NCBI RefSeq assembly: GCF_000359585.1
Contig: NZ_APMH01000031.1
Coordinates: 1 to 52,037 of the forward strand
Length of the DNA: 52,037 nucleotides
Origin: Clostridium tyrobutyricum DSM 2637 = ATCC 25755 = JCM 11008
Lineage (GTDB): Bacteria > Bacillota > Clostridia > Clostridiales > Clostridiaceae
Direction of reading: 5' to 3'
Under the pieces are notes generated by a model. The model was not told the origin of the DNA and searched no databases. It was given only the letters and a program-made list of their open reading frames with translations. The translations under genes were made by a program, and so were the position numbers. Positions 34,405-41,519 of this stretch are shown one piece after another; the stretch's first letter is position 1; each line of letters begins with the position of its first letter.

Positions 34405-34572
34405 TTATTCCTTGTCCATTTTATTTTTAATTATTTTATAATATTTATTAAGTAGTAAATCTAACATCTGACTTATCTCAATTATTTCAGTATCTACTAA
34501 ATTGTCTTTCTCTTTAATTAATTCATTAAGATGTTTCTGCAAGTTTTTTATCTCCAATAAAATATTACTCAT
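34405..34572 (-). CDS. Spo0E-like aspartyl-phosphate phosphatase
   Basis: The 55-aa gene starts at ATG 34572 with AAGGAG upstream. The product is a two-helix hairpin with the Spo0E signature: helix 1 LEIKNLQKHLNELIKEKD and helix 2 TEIIEISQMLDLLLNKYYK, in which SQMLD matches the SQELD core and the YY ending is also conserved. Family members dephosphorylate Spo0A-P and delay sporulation. In a phage this could keep the host vegetative during lytic growth. Its promoter is not clear; the terminator at 34649-34676 lies just upstream. Confidence 0.82.
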   Translation of the reverse strand: MSNILLEIKNLQKHLNELIKEKDNLVDTEIIEISQMLDLLLNKYYKIIKNKMDKE

Positions 34573-34648
34573 TTTTTCTCCTTCCTATTTTGATAGTATA
34601 AAGAAAAAATATAAAATGGATGTTAACGTTTTGTATAAATTCTATGTA

Positions 34649-34676
34649 TAAAAAGACACCCAGATAACCAGGTGTC
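34649..34676 (-). terminator. intrinsic terminator before the Spo0E-like gene
   Basis: On the minus strand GACACC pairs with GGTGTC around TGGTTATCTG, followed by TTTTTAT. It ends transcripts from the late-regulatory genes, so the Spo0E-like gene may have its own start or rely on read-through. No clear promoter is visible in 34573-34648. Confidence 0.7.
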
Positions 34677-34748
34677 CGCACAAGATATAGTATTAAATTT
34701 TACGGTTTCCCGCATTGGAGCTCCATTTAACCCTGGAGCCATAGGTTT

Positions 34749-34946
34749 TCAATGATTTATTAACCTAAAATCTTCACCATCTACTTCAACTATTAAAAAA
34801 TCATTATCTTCCTCAACACATTCTTTTTCATATCTGAATGTTTTATCCTTTATCATCTCAAAATAATTGTTCTTTTCATTTAGTTCAAAGATTGGACATT
34901 CTTCATATCTAGCATCTCCAATGTAAATTGCTCTAATCTTTTTCAT
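34749..34946 (-). CDS. hypothetical small acidic protein
   Basis: ATG 34946 is chosen for the GGGGAG upstream. The 65-aa product is beta-rich and acidic (KIRAIYIGDARYEECPIFEL; DFLIVEVDGEDFRLI). No family is recognised. It is the last gene before a strong terminator. Confidence 0.55.
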   Translation of the reverse strand: MKKIRAIYIGDARYEECPIFELNEKNNYFEMIKDKTFRYEKECVEEDNDFLIVEVDGEDFRLINH

Positions 34947-34977
34947 ACAAACTCCCCTTAACAACTATATAAAGGTA

Positions 34978-35334
34978 TTAAAATCTATCCTTATTTTCAT
35001 TGGTCAATCTTCTTGGAGTATCCCATGTAACCATAGGAGCAACTTCCCTATTTAAGATTATATCACCGTTTAATTTTGTTTTATATATGGATCTGTTCTT
35101 TTTCACGAAAGTGCTGTCACCCATATACCTATTAGCCTGATAATTTACTGCCTTTACTATTTCACGCCTGCGAGTTAATGCAACTCTGTGAGCACTCTTT
35201 AGACATCCAAAATTTCTCTGGATACACTTCTTGATAGTATCTTTCTTACAATTTAATTTCCTTGCAATTTCAGAATCTGTAAATCCTTCATTGTACAATT
35301 TCTCAACCTGTTTTTTATCTATAACAGCCTTCAA
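34978..35334 (-). CDS. helix-turn-helix DNA-binding protein
   Basis: The 118-aa protein uses a TTG start supported by GGAGGAG six bases upstream. Residues 8-40 (KQVEKLYNEGFTDSEIARKL then KKDTIKKCIQRNF) form a clear helix-turn-helix like those of recombinases and phage regulators. The rest is basic. It is the first gene after the phased-repeat promoter, so it is probably an early-late regulator or packaging-related protein. Confidence 0.65.
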   Translation of the reverse strand: MKAVIDKKQVEKLYNEGFTDSEIARKLNCKKDTIKKCIQRNFGCLKSAHRVALTRRREIVKAVNYQANRYMGDSTFVKKNRSIYKTKLNGDIILNREVAPMVTWDTPRRLTNENKDRF

Positions 35335-35429
35335 GGCTATCTCCTCCTAAAAAAGTATATAGTTTACCCAAACCATAAAAGGGGACATGTTTTATTTTTA
35401 CTGAATTAAATTTCTCAAATTTCATTTAT

Positions 35430-35458
35430 ATTATATATCTTTTCTATATAAGTTTTTT
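35430..35458 (-). promoter_or_regulatory. probable activator-dependent late promoter
   Basis: On the minus strand TATAAT is at 35430-35435, and the -35 position at 17 bases (35453-35458) reads AAAAAA, not consensus. Four phased repeats lie immediately upstream, as expected for a promoter that needs an activator bound there. It would transcribe the regulatory genes 35334-34405 and possibly the late operon. Confidence 0.55.
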
Positions 35459-35466
35459 CCCGAATT

Positions 35467-35506
35467 TGTCCCACTTATGTCCCAAATTTGTCTCATTTTT
35501 GTCCCA
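35467..35506 (-). repeat. four helically phased TGTCCCA repeats
   Basis: On the plus strand TGTCCCA occurs at 35467, 35478 and 35500, and TGTCTCA at 35489, so starts are exactly 11 bases apart. Each is preceded by T or A runs. All face the same side of the helix, the pattern of a multi-site activator or iteron. They lie between the 35544 regulator gene and the promoter at 35430-35458. Confidence 0.75.
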
Positions 35507-35543
35507 CGATTTTCAGTATTAAAAAAGGCAACAGCATTCTTTT

Positions 35544-35999
35544 TCAGCTATCACCATACACTCTTTTCCATTTGACTATATCCTTAACTATATCTTCTCT
35601 CCATCTATAAGCAGTACTCCGCACACCTCCATACATTTCATTGGCTATCCATCCAACACTCTTGTTTAACTTATACTTGTAGGTAATAAATTCCATAATT
35701 TCTTTTGATAGTGGAGGGACTGTTAGAACTTTTTTTAATATGGCTATATTCCTCTTTAACTGCCTTATCCTGGCCATATTTTTACAGAGCTTTTTATTTA
35801 CGAACTTCAATTCATCTTTAAGCTGCTTAATTTCCTTTTCACCTTCATTTTCTATCATGCTTTCCATTGACCATTGAATATTTTTCTCCTGTTCCTGAAG
35901 ATCCCTGCAGTCTATTTCCAAAAGTTCTATCTCCTTAAGATCTCTAAAATAACCATATAACTGTCCTTCTGTCTTTTTAAATATCTCCTTGTCTAACAC
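35544..35999 (-). CDS. late transcription regulator, ArpU/RinA-like
   Basis: GTG 35999 follows GGGAGGG; the longer frame to 36014 would start within it. The 151-aa product begins with helices and a coiled coil and ends in a sigma region 4-like helix-turn-helix (SKEIMEFITYKYKLNKSVGW then VRSTAYRWREDIVK). Proteins of this size and layout just before the terminase genes are phage late activators of the ArpU/RinA kind. The phased repeats directly downstream would be its binding site. Confidence 0.65.
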   Translation of the reverse strand: MLDKEIFKKTEGQLYGYFRDLKEIELLEIDCRDLQEQEKNIQWSMESMIENEGEKEIKQLKDELKFVNKKLCKNMARIRQLKRNIAILKKVLTVPPLSKEIMEFITYKYKLNKSVGWIANEMYGGVRSTAYRWREDIVKDIVKWKRVYGDS

Positions 36000-36031
36000 A
36001 ACGGTCCCTCCCACCTATTTATTACTTATGT

Positions 36032-36187
36032 CTATAAAAAACTCTGCTGCATGTTCTCTTTCCTGACTTTAATATCGACTTTATTCTCAATCTTATCTAT
36101 TTTCTCTTTGAGTATCTCTTTATGTTTCTCCGAAGTACTATATTCCAAAGAAAGTTTTAATCTCTCTAGTTCAGTTAATTCTTCCAT
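36032..36187 (-). CDS. small charged helical protein
   Basis: This 51-aa gene starts at ATG 36187 with AGGAAGTG upstream. The product is a single highly charged helix (LERLKLSLEYSTSEKHKEIL; EKIDKIENKV). Function is unknown; it lies directly before the late regulator. Confidence 0.55.
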   Translation of the reverse strand: MEELTELERLKLSLEYSTSEKHKEILKEKIDKIENKVDIKVRKENMQQSFL

Positions 36188-36267
36188 GATTTCACTTCCT
36201 GTCATGTATAATAAATTGATTTTCCGAACATACTATAAATGTTTCTCCCATTTTGTTTTTATGCATT

Positions 36268-36297
36268 ACCAGGATTTTTCCTCCTGGTCTTTTTTTA
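36268..36297 (+). terminator. plus-strand intrinsic terminator (first of two)
   Basis: ACCAGGA/TCCTGGT form a 7-bp stem followed by CTTTTTTT on the plus strand. No plus-strand gene is seen before it, so it must end a short transcript. The surrounding 36188-36558 holds no gene I can support. Confidence 0.65.
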
Positions 36298-36456
36298 TTT
36301 TGTATAATACATAAAATTTCCAGTATAATATATCTGGTTTTTGTGCATCCTATTTCACATAAGGTTATTAATATATTAAATCTATTAATATTAATGTTTA
36401 CATAAACTAAAATATTATGCTGAAGTATATTGATAGTTACCTTTATACTGGGGATG

Positions 36457-36533
36457 ATGAATCCTCAGTATTTCAATAATTGTAGTTCTCCTATAACCAT
36501 TGCTACGCCAGGATTTCACCCCTGGCTTTTTTT
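36457..36533 (+). ncRNA. possible small RNA ending in an intrinsic terminator
   Basis: On the plus strand a stem-loop (ACTGGGGAT/ATCCTCAGT, 36457-36479, one bulge) is followed by an unpaired stretch and then a strong terminator GCCAGG/CCTGGC with T7 at 36507-36533. A TATACT box overlaps the first hairpin's start, with a poor -35. No open reading frame is present. It may be a small RNA encoded against the early operon. Confidence 0.35.
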
Positions 36534-36558
36534 ATTTACAATATCTTTGATTTATGAA

Positions 36559-37011
36559 CTAAAGTTCACTATAAACTTTAACACTTATAGATTTTCCTAA
36601 TGTATATTCAACGCCTTGCCTACTTAACCAAAAATATATACAGCCATTATTGGGTTCTTCCTCGCTTTTCGTAGCCAATCCTTTGTCCACAAGTTCATTC
36701 CAATCTTTATCATCTGGAGAAGTGCAAAAATAATTTCTGTACGGTTTTTTCTTATAATTTAATCCTATACAGTGTCTCATTAAATCCAGTTGTATTTCTG
36801 ATACCTTAATCCATAAATTTCTATATAAAGATGAAAACCGTTTTGCTCTTTCTTTAGTATTTATAATAGGATATCTGTTTTTTATATAATCTAAATCAAA
36901 ACATTGTTTGTCTTTAGGTGGAGATGTCCAAAGACTGTTATATCCTTTCCGACCTACTAGTACAGTTATTATATAAGATCCGTTTTCTTTTTCCTCTGCT
37001 AAAAGTTTCAA
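36559..37011 (-). CDS. hypothetical phage protein
   Basis: The 150-aa protein uses TTG with GGGAGG eight bases upstream. The sequence has mixed strands and helices (GSYIITVLVGRKGYNSLWTS; YFCTSPDDKDWNELVDKGLA; CIYFWLSRQGVEYTLGK) and looks like a small conserved protein of clostridial phage early operons. No function is known. Confidence 0.6.
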   Translation of the reverse strand: MKLLAEEKENGSYIITVLVGRKGYNSLWTSPPKDKQCFDLDYIKNRYPIINTKERAKRFSSLYRNLWIKVSEIQLDLMRHCIGLNYKKKPYRNYFCTSPDDKDWNELVDKGLATKSEEEPNNGCIYFWLSRQGVEYTLGKSISVKVYSEL

Positions 37012-37054
37012 TTTTATCGCCTCCCATAAGTTCGTATAAATTTCATTTTATAGC

Positions 37055-37606
37055 TTAACATTTATCCCAATCTGTATCTTGCAATATTTTATAAAGCTTT
37101 TCTACTTGAGGACTTCTCCCTGCTGTCATAGCGTATGAGTGCGGTTTATTGTAGTGATAGCCATTTCTTTCTATGTGCTCTTTACATTCTCTAAGAGTAA
37201 GAAACATTGTGTTTTCAGCTATTTCTTCCCTATCTCTATAATTACAAATTGAATATCGGCCAGGAGCATATTCTTCTAAAAAGTCCTCTATTTCTGCTAT
37301 GTCATCAATTAAGTATTCATTTTCATCTTCACAAATTATCTCAACGGAAATACCATCGTATTCATATTTAACTATTCCATCAAAATTTTCTTTTAACCAA
37401 TCAGGTAATTCTTCTAATTCATCCTCAAATACACTTTCTGTACTATCTTTGTCATAGATACAAATACCATCTATGTTATCATCCACCCAATAATCTCTTA
37501 CAGTTTGCATTACTACCCAAAATCTCGGATCTGCTTGACAAACAGTATCTTGAGTTAACATTTCATGTTGTAGTTCTTTTAAAAATTCTATATCCTTTTT
37601 ATTCAT
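37055..37606 (-). CDS. hypothetical acidic phage protein
   Basis: The 183-aa acidic protein (WVVMQTVRDYWVDDNIDGIC; FDGIVKYEYDGISVEIICED; TLRECKEHIERNGYHYNKPH) is well formed, with a GGAAGG ribosome binding site. Its C-terminal YAMTAGRSPQVEKLYKIL pattern recurs in phage early proteins of unknown function. A role in inhibiting host processes is possible but not shown. Confidence 0.6.
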   Translation of the reverse strand: MNKKDIEFLKELQHEMLTQDTVCQADPRFWVVMQTVRDYWVDDNIDGICIYDKDSTESVFEDELEELPDWLKENFDGIVKYEYDGISVEIICEDENEYLIDDIAEIEDFLEEYAPGRYSICNYRDREEIAENTMFLTLRECKEHIERNGYHYNKPHSYAMTAGRSPQVEKLYKILQDTDWDKC

Positions 37607-37610
37607 AAGT

Positions 37611-37712
37611 TTAACATCCTTCCCTTTTCTTTATGTTCTCCATAATCCTGCAGGCAGACAACAAATCAGGCTCATTGGCACATTTATATCCTGTAGCATT
37701 TTTAACTGTCAT
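37611..37712 (-). CDS. possible 33-aa phage peptide
   Basis: A short frame MTVKNATGYKCANEPDLLSA...C fills the gap between two operon genes, and its stop lies in the next gene's leader. It has no ribosome binding site. The composition is plausible for a real small protein, but support is weak. Confidence 0.25.
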   Translation of the reverse strand: MTVKNATGYKCANEPDLLSACRIMENIKKREGC

Positions 37713-37728
37713 TTTGTGTATTTTTATT

Positions 37729-38007
37729 TTAAACAGATTGCAGTACTTTCAAAATGTGCATTCTGCCTATGGCAGTACGTGCATAACCATTGTTTTTCTT
37801 GAATTCTATATTGAGTATGTCATTATCCATGCCATATTCACGTGTTATTCTTCCTTCTATAGTTTGTTCACCATTCAAAGCCTGTACCAAATCTCCTACT
37901 TTTACTTTTATTTTTGAAGTGATTTCAGAATGAATTTTAGGTTTTGAATAATCTTTCACAACTTCATCTTCCATACAGTTTATATGCTTTATATTGTTAA
38001 ATTCCAA
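37729..38007 (-). CDS. hypothetical protein with an uncertain start
   Basis: The 92-aa product has a beta-barrel-like middle (SKIKVKVGDLVQALNGEQTI; RITREYGMDNDILNIEFKKN). The only start in frame is TTG 38007, 24 bases from GGAGG. That ribosome binding site instead serves ATG 38024, whose frame MLMDGFWNLTI ends at 37989. Adding one T to the T4 run at 38006-38009 would fuse the two. The gene may have lost a base or use a leader peptide. Confidence 0.55.
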   Translation of the reverse strand: MEFNNIKHINCMEDEVVKDYSKPKIHSEITSKIKVKVGDLVQALNGEQTIEGRITREYGMDNDILNIEFKKNNGYARTAIGRMHILKVLQSV

Positions 38008-38038
38008 AACCCATCCATTAACATTTTTATACCTCCAA

Positions 38039-38665
38039 TCAATTAGCCCTATCGAACATATTCATCTGCTTGTCTGCTTTCTTAAGCATACTAAAATCAT
38101 CTTCATCAAATCCTTCAAGTAAATTTGGAACTGGACTCATCGTTGTCTCCCATCCATAGCCTAAAGTACCTATTACCTCTTTCCATCCTCTTACGTCAGG
38201 ATCTATTAAATTGTCACCCTCAATTCTTTTCAAGCAACTGTATATAAGTGCAATTACCTGCTCATTGGATATTCTCTCCATCCAGAACTCTCTACTCTCT
38301 ATAATGAACTTGTAACCAGTAATATCTTTTAATTGTTTAGGAGTTTTCTTAATCCACATAACATCATCAGTTCTCTTGACTTCATCTCCGACATAATCCG
38401 TATCCTCAATGAACAATATTTTATCTATGTTTATATTACTAAAGCTAGGTACCTTTTCTTTAAATCTATTCTTGATTTTCTGAGCTATAGGTTGGTAGAA
38501 TTGATTCTTAATCCAGTGCCTTAAATCATATTTGCCATTGTTTAATCTAAGTATTTTTCTTATCTGACCATTTCCAGTAGATTCTACATACTGAAGATTA
38601 TATCCAATACAATCTATCTCTCTTACTGTTTCATTCTTGTCATTAATTATTTTTATTTTGGGCAT
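38039..38665 (-). CDS. putative phage metallopeptidase-like protein, active site apparently lost
   Basis: The 208-aa protein follows the layout of the putative phage metallopeptidase domain: FIIESREFWMERISNEQVIALIYSCLKRIEGD, then DPDVRGWKEVIGTLGYGWE. In active relatives the segment after the helix carries HELxH; here SCLKRI replaces it, so both catalytic His and Glu are missing. It may be a degenerate or structural form. The match is by eye. Confidence 0.45.
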   Translation of the reverse strand: MPKIKIINDKNETVREIDCIGYNLQYVESTGNGQIRKILRLNNGKYDLRHWIKNQFYQPIAQKIKNRFKEKVPSFSNINIDKILFIEDTDYVGDEVKRTDDVMWIKKTPKQLKDITGYKFIIESREFWMERISNEQVIALIYSCLKRIEGDNLIDPDVRGWKEVIGTLGYGWETTMSPVPNLLEGFDEDDFSMLKKADKQMNMFDRAN

Positions 38666-39074
38666 TTCTCTTACTCTCCCTTCTTTTTTTCTGAAGCTCC
38701 TTGAAGTCTATCCAACCACTTTCACTGTACTTTAAACTTCTGGAAATCCACCTAAAGTCCATGTCTTGGTGAAGATGTTTAAGTATCTTAAATTTGAGTT
38801 CTCCTTGTGGTGTGCTGTCTCCTTTAACGTCAACATATGTTTCAGTACCATCAAGGTTATATATTAAAAAATCAAGCGTATATGTCGCTGGTCTTTCCTT
38901 CTTACCCTTATACTCAAAAGCTGGAATCAATACGAACTTAGGCTGTAATTCAAAATTTACTATCTTACCTTTAGCTTTGAGTTTTTTAAGATACTCATAA
39001 TACCTGGCTTCATCCTTACTGTCGAATGTTATGCCATCCACAGTTATTTTCTTGGCATTATATTTACTCCTCAT
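38643..39074 (-). CDS. DUF1064 family nuclease (PD-(D/E)XK-like)
   Basis: The 143-aa protein starts MRSKYNAKKITVDGITFDSK and has FDSKDEARYYEYLKKLKAKG, LQPKFVLIPAF, YTLDFLIYNLDGT and YVDVKGD. The D-(x)n-D-x-K arrangement (LDFL and VDVKG) matches the PD-(D/E)XK nuclease fold of DUF1064. It probably resolves branched DNA. It overlaps both neighbours in the operon. Confidence 0.85.
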   Translation of the reverse strand: MRSKYNAKKITVDGITFDSKDEARYYEYLKKLKAKGKIVNFELQPKFVLIPAFEYKGKKERPATYTLDFLIYNLDGTETYVDVKGDSTPQGELKFKILKHLHQDMDFRWISRSLKYSESGWIDFKELQKKRRESKRNAQNKNN

Positions 39075-39760
39075 ACAATCACTTCTTTCAACTCTTTGAG
39101 TTCTTCTATAAAATCATCAATATCCTTTTTGCCTATAGGTATTGTATTACTGGAACTACCCTGCCTTAAAAGGAATCCTTCATCTTGAATCTCATAGTTC
39201 ATTACCTTACCTTGAAGCAGTGCTATTTTTAATAATTTCTTAGGTTTTGGTTTTTCATATTCAGTGTTTTCACATAATTGATCTATCTCTTCTTCTGTCA
39301 ATCTTTCATCCTTTTTAACCTCAGACACTTTTGTCTCCTCCTTTGGTTTTACCTCTACATGTTCTCTATTTTCTAATGATTTATCTATATTTTTTAATAA
39401 TTCGTCTATTCTAAATTTTGCAGTATGTTCTTCTAGTCTAAATTTATCTGCAATGCATTTAATCATTTCAGGTGTTTCAGAGAGATAACTAAATCCGTGT
39501 TCAGTCAATTCATCAATTATCATTTCATCAGTTAGTGGCTTTTTACTTTTAACCTTGCGCCCACTTTCAGGATTATGATTAATTATTTTAATATCTCCAT
39601 CCATGTATTCTTTTTTCCATGCATAGTAATAGGTCTTTACTGACATCTTGGTTATCTTAAATTCTCTTGCTGCATCTGCTATTAATTCATCCCTGTCTTT
39701 ATCATCATTTTCACTAAAATACACAAAGCATTTTTCTTTATTGGTTAATCCTTTACCCAC
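39071..39760 (-). CDS. hypothetical protein of the replication operon
   Basis: The 229-aa protein has an N-terminal helical region resembling a helix-turn-helix (DELIADAAREFKITKMSVKTYYYAW), a middle helical bundle, an acidic-basic linker rich in Glu, Lys and Val (VEVKPKEETKVSEVKKDERL) and a short C-terminal domain. It might bind DNA; no family is recognised. Confidence 0.55.
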   Translation of the reverse strand: MGKGLTNKEKCFVYFSENDDKDRDELIADAAREFKITKMSVKTYYYAWKKEYMDGDIKIINHNPESGRKVKSKKPLTDEMIIDELTEHGFSYLSETPEMIKCIADKFRLEEHTAKFRIDELLKNIDKSLENREHVEVKPKEETKVSEVKKDERLTEEEIDQLCENTEYEKPKPKKLLKIALLQGKVMNYEIQDEGFLLRQGSSSNTIPIGKKDIDDFIEELKELKEVIV

Positions 39761-39778
39761 TTTTCCTCACTCCTAACC

Positions 39779-40645
39779 TTAGCTATTTAATATCTCTGAC
39801 AGTATCTTGGTTTTCTCCAGACCTTTTTTCACTCGTATACTTGAAAATGTATTCTCAATAGGCTGGCACATCTCATGCATTAATCTATCTGCGGTTCTGC
39901 CTATTTCCGTATTGCAATCCCTGTCATATCTCTTTTTTAATTGACTCATTGTCAGATTTGATGTAATCACAAGGGGTTTCTTTTTCCTGCATCTCGAATC
40001 CAATATTTGATACATGGTAGCCCTGGACCATTCGGTATTGTTCTCTACTCCCATATCATCAATGATTACTAAATCTGCATTGTCCAGGCAGTTTAATATA
40101 CTTTGGATTCCTTCATCTCCATACTTTCCGAAACTGCTTTTTATCCTGTCCAATAATCCAATAGCTGAAACACATACAACTGGTATATACTGCTCCATAA
40201 GTGCATTTGCAATGCAACCGGACAGAAATGTTTTTCCGTTGCCTGGATTTCCATAGATAAGCAGTCCTACATTCTTTTTCAAGGCTTTTTCCTTGAAGGA
40301 TTTCACGTACTTTATCCCTAGGTCATACATTTTCTCATTACCCAAAGTGTGGTCCCAGTTTTCAAAGGTAAACTCCTGGAATTCCTTTGTCATAAGGCTG
40401 TTATTGAACATCTGCTTGAGTCTTATTTGCTTATTCCTGGCATCAGATATTCTCTTGTTTTCTTCAAGAGCTTTTCTCCTGCATTTACACATTCTTGGCA
40501 CTATATAATTTCTTCCAAGCATCCTGATTATCTTACCTGTAGGCTCTCCACAAACAGGACAGTTCTCAAGTTTTGACTTAGAAGTGGAAACCAATGCCGG
40601 AGCTGTCGACTCCATACTCTGCAGGTTGTTTTGAGTTTCTAACAT
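39779..40645 (-). CDS. dnaC: DnaC-like helicase loader (AAA+ ATPase)
   Basis: ATG 40645 follows GGAGGT; the longer frame runs into the initiator gene. The 288-aa protein has an N-terminal zinc-binding region (CPVC at 29-32, CKC at 53-55), Walker A GNPGNGKT at 132-139 and Walker B LVIIDD at 192-197, with SNLTMSQLKKRY as sensor region. It loads the replicative helicase at the phage origin with the adjacent initiator. No phage helicase gene is seen, so it probably recruits the host DnaB. Confidence 0.9.
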   Translation of the reverse strand: MLETQNNLQSMESTAPALVSTSKSKLENCPVCGEPTGKIIRMLGRNYIVPRMCKCRRKALEENKRISDARNKQIRLKQMFNNSLMTKEFQEFTFENWDHTLGNEKMYDLGIKYVKSFKEKALKKNVGLLIYGNPGNGKTFLSGCIANALMEQYIPVVCVSAIGLLDRIKSSFGKYGDEGIQSILNCLDNADLVIIDDMGVENNTEWSRATMYQILDSRCRKKKPLVITSNLTMSQLKKRYDRDCNTEIGRTADRLMHEMCQPIENTFSSIRVKKGLEKTKILSEILNS

Positions 40646-41435
40646 TGCCTTTACCTCCTTCAATCTTAGATTTTTCATACTTCCAGAGCTTTTTTATGGG
40701 TCCTACACAGTAGCAAAAAGAATTTATTTTATCCTCAGGTATATCTGACTTGAAGTTGTCAAAAGCATAGTCTATGCCCTTGAGAACTGTTTCGAGGATC
40801 GGTACCTCTTTGCAGACTTCCTGAGCTGCTTCTCTTTCACGGGATTTTAATTGCGGATCAAGCTTACCTGATTTTTGGCAGAAATAATCCAGTACTGTAA
40901 CCCAAGGCTCCTTTTCTTTATTTTCTTTTTTAGTAATAGTATTATCTGTATCTGTGTCTATTAATGTGGCACGATCTACGGAAGTATCTCCGGCACGACC
41001 TGCGGAAGTACCTGCGGAAGTAACTGCGGAACTCATTTCCGTGGAAGTTTTTTCCTCGGAATTCATTTCCTTAGGTTGTTCCGGGGAATTACCATCAGTA
41101 TTCGAGAACGGTACCCGTTTTGCTGATGAATTTTTATTAAAACAGTTTATGCCTGTTTCAAAAGATATAATTGTATATATGGGAGCTCTTCCTCCAACTC
41201 TACTTCTGAAATCAATTCTCCCTTTTTGTTTTAACTCATTTCTTGCATTTCTTACTCCCCTGCCTGATAAGCCTGTCTTAATACTTAACACCGATTCGGC
41301 TACCGTAAATGTTTCTACCCATGCAGCTTTGTTGTTTATGTGCATTAATGCGTACCATAGAGCAACTGCTGATGTCGATAGTTCGTTTAGTTCGAGCCAA
41401 TCATAGAAAGCATTAATTTCACTTATATATTTCAT
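40578..41435 (-). CDS. phage replication initiator (DnaD-like) carrying origin repeats
   Basis: The 285-aa protein has a winged-helix N-terminus (LSTSAVALWYALMHINNKAAW to RVGGRAPIYTI), a low-complexity middle, and a C-terminal DnaD-like part (TVLDYFCQKSGKLDPQLKSR; VLKGIDYAFDNFKSDIPEDK). The middle includes TSAGTSAGRAG, produced by 12-bp repeats in the DNA. The end overlaps the helicase loader start. As in lambda O, the origin is probably inside this gene. Confidence 0.8.
   Translation of the reverse strand: MKYISEINAFYDWLELNELSTSAVALWYALMHINNKAAWVETFTVAESVLSIKTGLSGRGVRNARNELKQKGRIDFRSRVGGRAPIYTIISFETGINCFNKNSSAKRVPFSNTDGNSPEQPKEMNSEEKTSTEMSSAVTSAGTSAGRAGDTSVDRATLIDTDTDNTITKKENKEKEPWVTVLDYFCQKSGKLDPQLKSREREAAQEVCKEVPILETVLKGIDYAFDNFKSDIPEDKINSFCYCVGPIKKLWKYEKSKIEGGKGNVRNSKQPAEYGVDSSGIGFHF
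40968..41040 (-). repeat. 12-bp iterons, probable replication origin
   Basis: Five directly repeated 12-bp units run from 40968 to 41027 on the plus strand: GGCACGATCTAC, GGAAGTATCTCC, GGCACGACCTGC, GGAAGTACCTGC and GGAAGTAACTGC. They continue as degenerate copies towards 41090. They are GC-rich within AT-rich DNA and lie next to a T-rich stretch (40914-40960), as in an initiator-binding site beside an unwinding region. Confidence 0.65.
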
Positions 41436-41519
41436 GTGAGCACCTCTCAGGAATTTTAAATCAGACTGCTAGGTCGGTACCAACATATCTAATTTAAAAC
41501 TTCTAAATTTCTTGTTTTA

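Noticed and set aside
36214-36236. Palindrome CGAACAT...ATGTTT as a LexA box
   Set aside because: The half-sites are separated by more than the four bases a Firmicute LexA box allows.
40954-41406. A 150-aa plus-strand frame opposite the initiator
   Set aside because: It results from the 12-bp repeats being open in several frames; no ribosome binding site.
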